Shown in pieces: positions 12,484-13,194 of a DNA stretch of 13,194 nt. Source of the stretch: Cruorifilaria tuberocauda (lineage: Eukaryota; Nematoda; Chromadorea; Rhabditida; Onchocercidae); contig JABVXU010000976.1 of the NCBI GenBank assembly GCA_013365365.1, forward strand, positions 1-13,194, written 5' to 3'. The position numbers and the translations under genes are program-made. How positions within the stretch are numbered: the stretch's first letter is position 1; the number at the start of each line of letters is the position of its first letter. The notes beneath the pieces were generated by a model, which searched no databases, had not been told where the DNA came from, and saw only the letters and a program-made list of their open reading frames with translations.

Positions 12484-12729
12484 TCGATAAGCACCAAAAA
12501 GATTTAAACTAGTGGAATGCACATACGAATCGGAGATTGATAAATATGATAAAAATAGTTTTTATAATGAGAATGAGCTTGACTACTGATAATATCAAGC
12601 TTTCTTGCTTTTAGAATAAATGATGAATCATTGGGAAAATTTTCCACAATGAAAGGATTTTGTAAATTTAACTATTTGTTAATTATTTACTCTAATTACT
12701 ATGTGTTGAATATTATAGTTAAAAATAGT

Positions 12730-12742
12730 TTCGAGAAATTTC
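12730..12742. promoter_or_regulatory. Perfect three-unit heat-shock-element match (copy 2)
   Basis: TTC-GA-GAA-AT-TTC repeats the arrangement found 259 bp upstream, with the same leading TAGTTTCGAGAAA. The shared flanks suggest a common origin. No heat-inducible gene is recognisable next to it within the window. Confidence 0.35.
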
Positions 12743-13130
12743 TCAATATCTCAGATTTCCCGATACTTCCGATAGGTGAATAAGGAGTTCAGGAGTGATA
12801 TGTTAAGAATCATACTGAAGGATGTTTGTTTTCTTTTTAAACTTATTGATTGGATTTTTTGTTTTTTTTTTCTTTTCTTGTAACTTAAATCTCTTTTTTT
12901 TTCTTCCTTCGAAATTCTTATCAATTTATCAGTTTTGAAATAAGGGAAAGTGATAAGAATATAAGAATACATATAATCGTTACCTTATACAGCTATCGGC
13001 GATTTCCTTCAACCGTGACAAGTTTTTAAGTCGTTCCTTTCTAGGTTAAGAATGTTCTCTTTTATCCGTATGGAACCGAACTGCTGGCTCTTATGTCAGG
13101 CAGATGTGATAATTGATACTTTGGGTGTAC

Positions 13131-13152
13131 CTCAAACTTGGGTAATTAAACC
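13131..13152 (-). ncRNA. Perfect SL1 leader sequence with GT donor
   Basis: All 22 bases of the SL1 leader are present on the minus strand and are followed by GTACACCC, so the essential donor GT is kept. TACC and GGTA can form a 4-bp version of the SL RNA first stem. The following 100 nt show no Sm-type RAUUUUUGG site and no clear terminal hairpin, and no 5S rRNA is visible. An SL RNA gene cannot be excluded because only 42 nt of its upstream side lie in the window. A pseudogene or relic is more likely. The plus-strand frame across it (ending PQTWVIKP and beyond) is a shadow. Confidence 0.65.
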
Positions 13153-13194
13153 TTCATTACTTCAGATTTCACAGTATACAATAAGTATTAAAGA

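Larger units (their letters stand above)
12153..13130. other. AT-rich stretch between the two perfect SL1 copies
   Basis: No recognisable gene. The only long frame (12751-12972 minus) is Lys-rich, arises from an A/T-rich tract, and resembles nothing known. Two heat-shock-element matches are listed separately. Confidence 0.45.

Overview
The window is AT-rich eukaryotic nuclear DNA. Two conserved genes are split by short GT-AG introns with TTTCAG-type acceptors. It also holds exact copies of the nematode spliced leader SL1 and a degraded BEL/Pao retrotransposon fragment. Together these point to a nematode. The base composition and intron sizes (95-479 nt) suit a spirurid or filarial (clade III) species, but that narrower placement is inference.

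Layout: 1-3347 is non-coding, with a 60-bp tandem duplication in an ATT/ATC microsatellite at the left edge, a degenerate 23-bp tandem repeat near 1.2 kb and a GC-richer patch near 1.45-1.7 kb. 3348-7013 (+) is a complete ten-exon gene for Arp3, the actin-related subunit of the Arp2/3 complex (424 aa when spliced). 7014-9216 is a 2.2-kb gap with one weak antisense candidate gene and a perfect three-unit heat-shock-element match. 9217-10413 (+) is a complete four-exon gene for dynactin p25/DCTN5 (187 aa), with a polyadenylation signal at 10539. 10796-11017 holds a fossil of a BEL/Pao reverse transcriptase. 11092-11556 (-) is an unrecognised 154-codon gene with a splice acceptor 6 nt before its ATG. 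11563-13194 has no recognisable protein gene.

The most unusual feature is a cluster of three SL1-like 22-mers within 1.5 kb at the right end. Two are perfect (12131-12152 + and 13131-13152 -) and one matches at 19 of 22 positions (11661-11682 -). None is accompanied by visible 5S rRNA, and none shows an obvious Sm site where an SL RNA needs one. The diverged copy lies on the same strand as, and just upstream of, the 154-codon gene. It is followed by GT and could be joined to that gene's acceptor through a 98-nt intron. The copies may be SL RNA pseudogenes, traces of retroposed trans-spliced mRNAs, or a genome-encoded leader.

Arp3 and DCTN5 both serve the cytoskeleton (branched actin nucleation; dynein cargo attachment). 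They lie on the same strand but 2.2 kb apart, so no operon is claimed.
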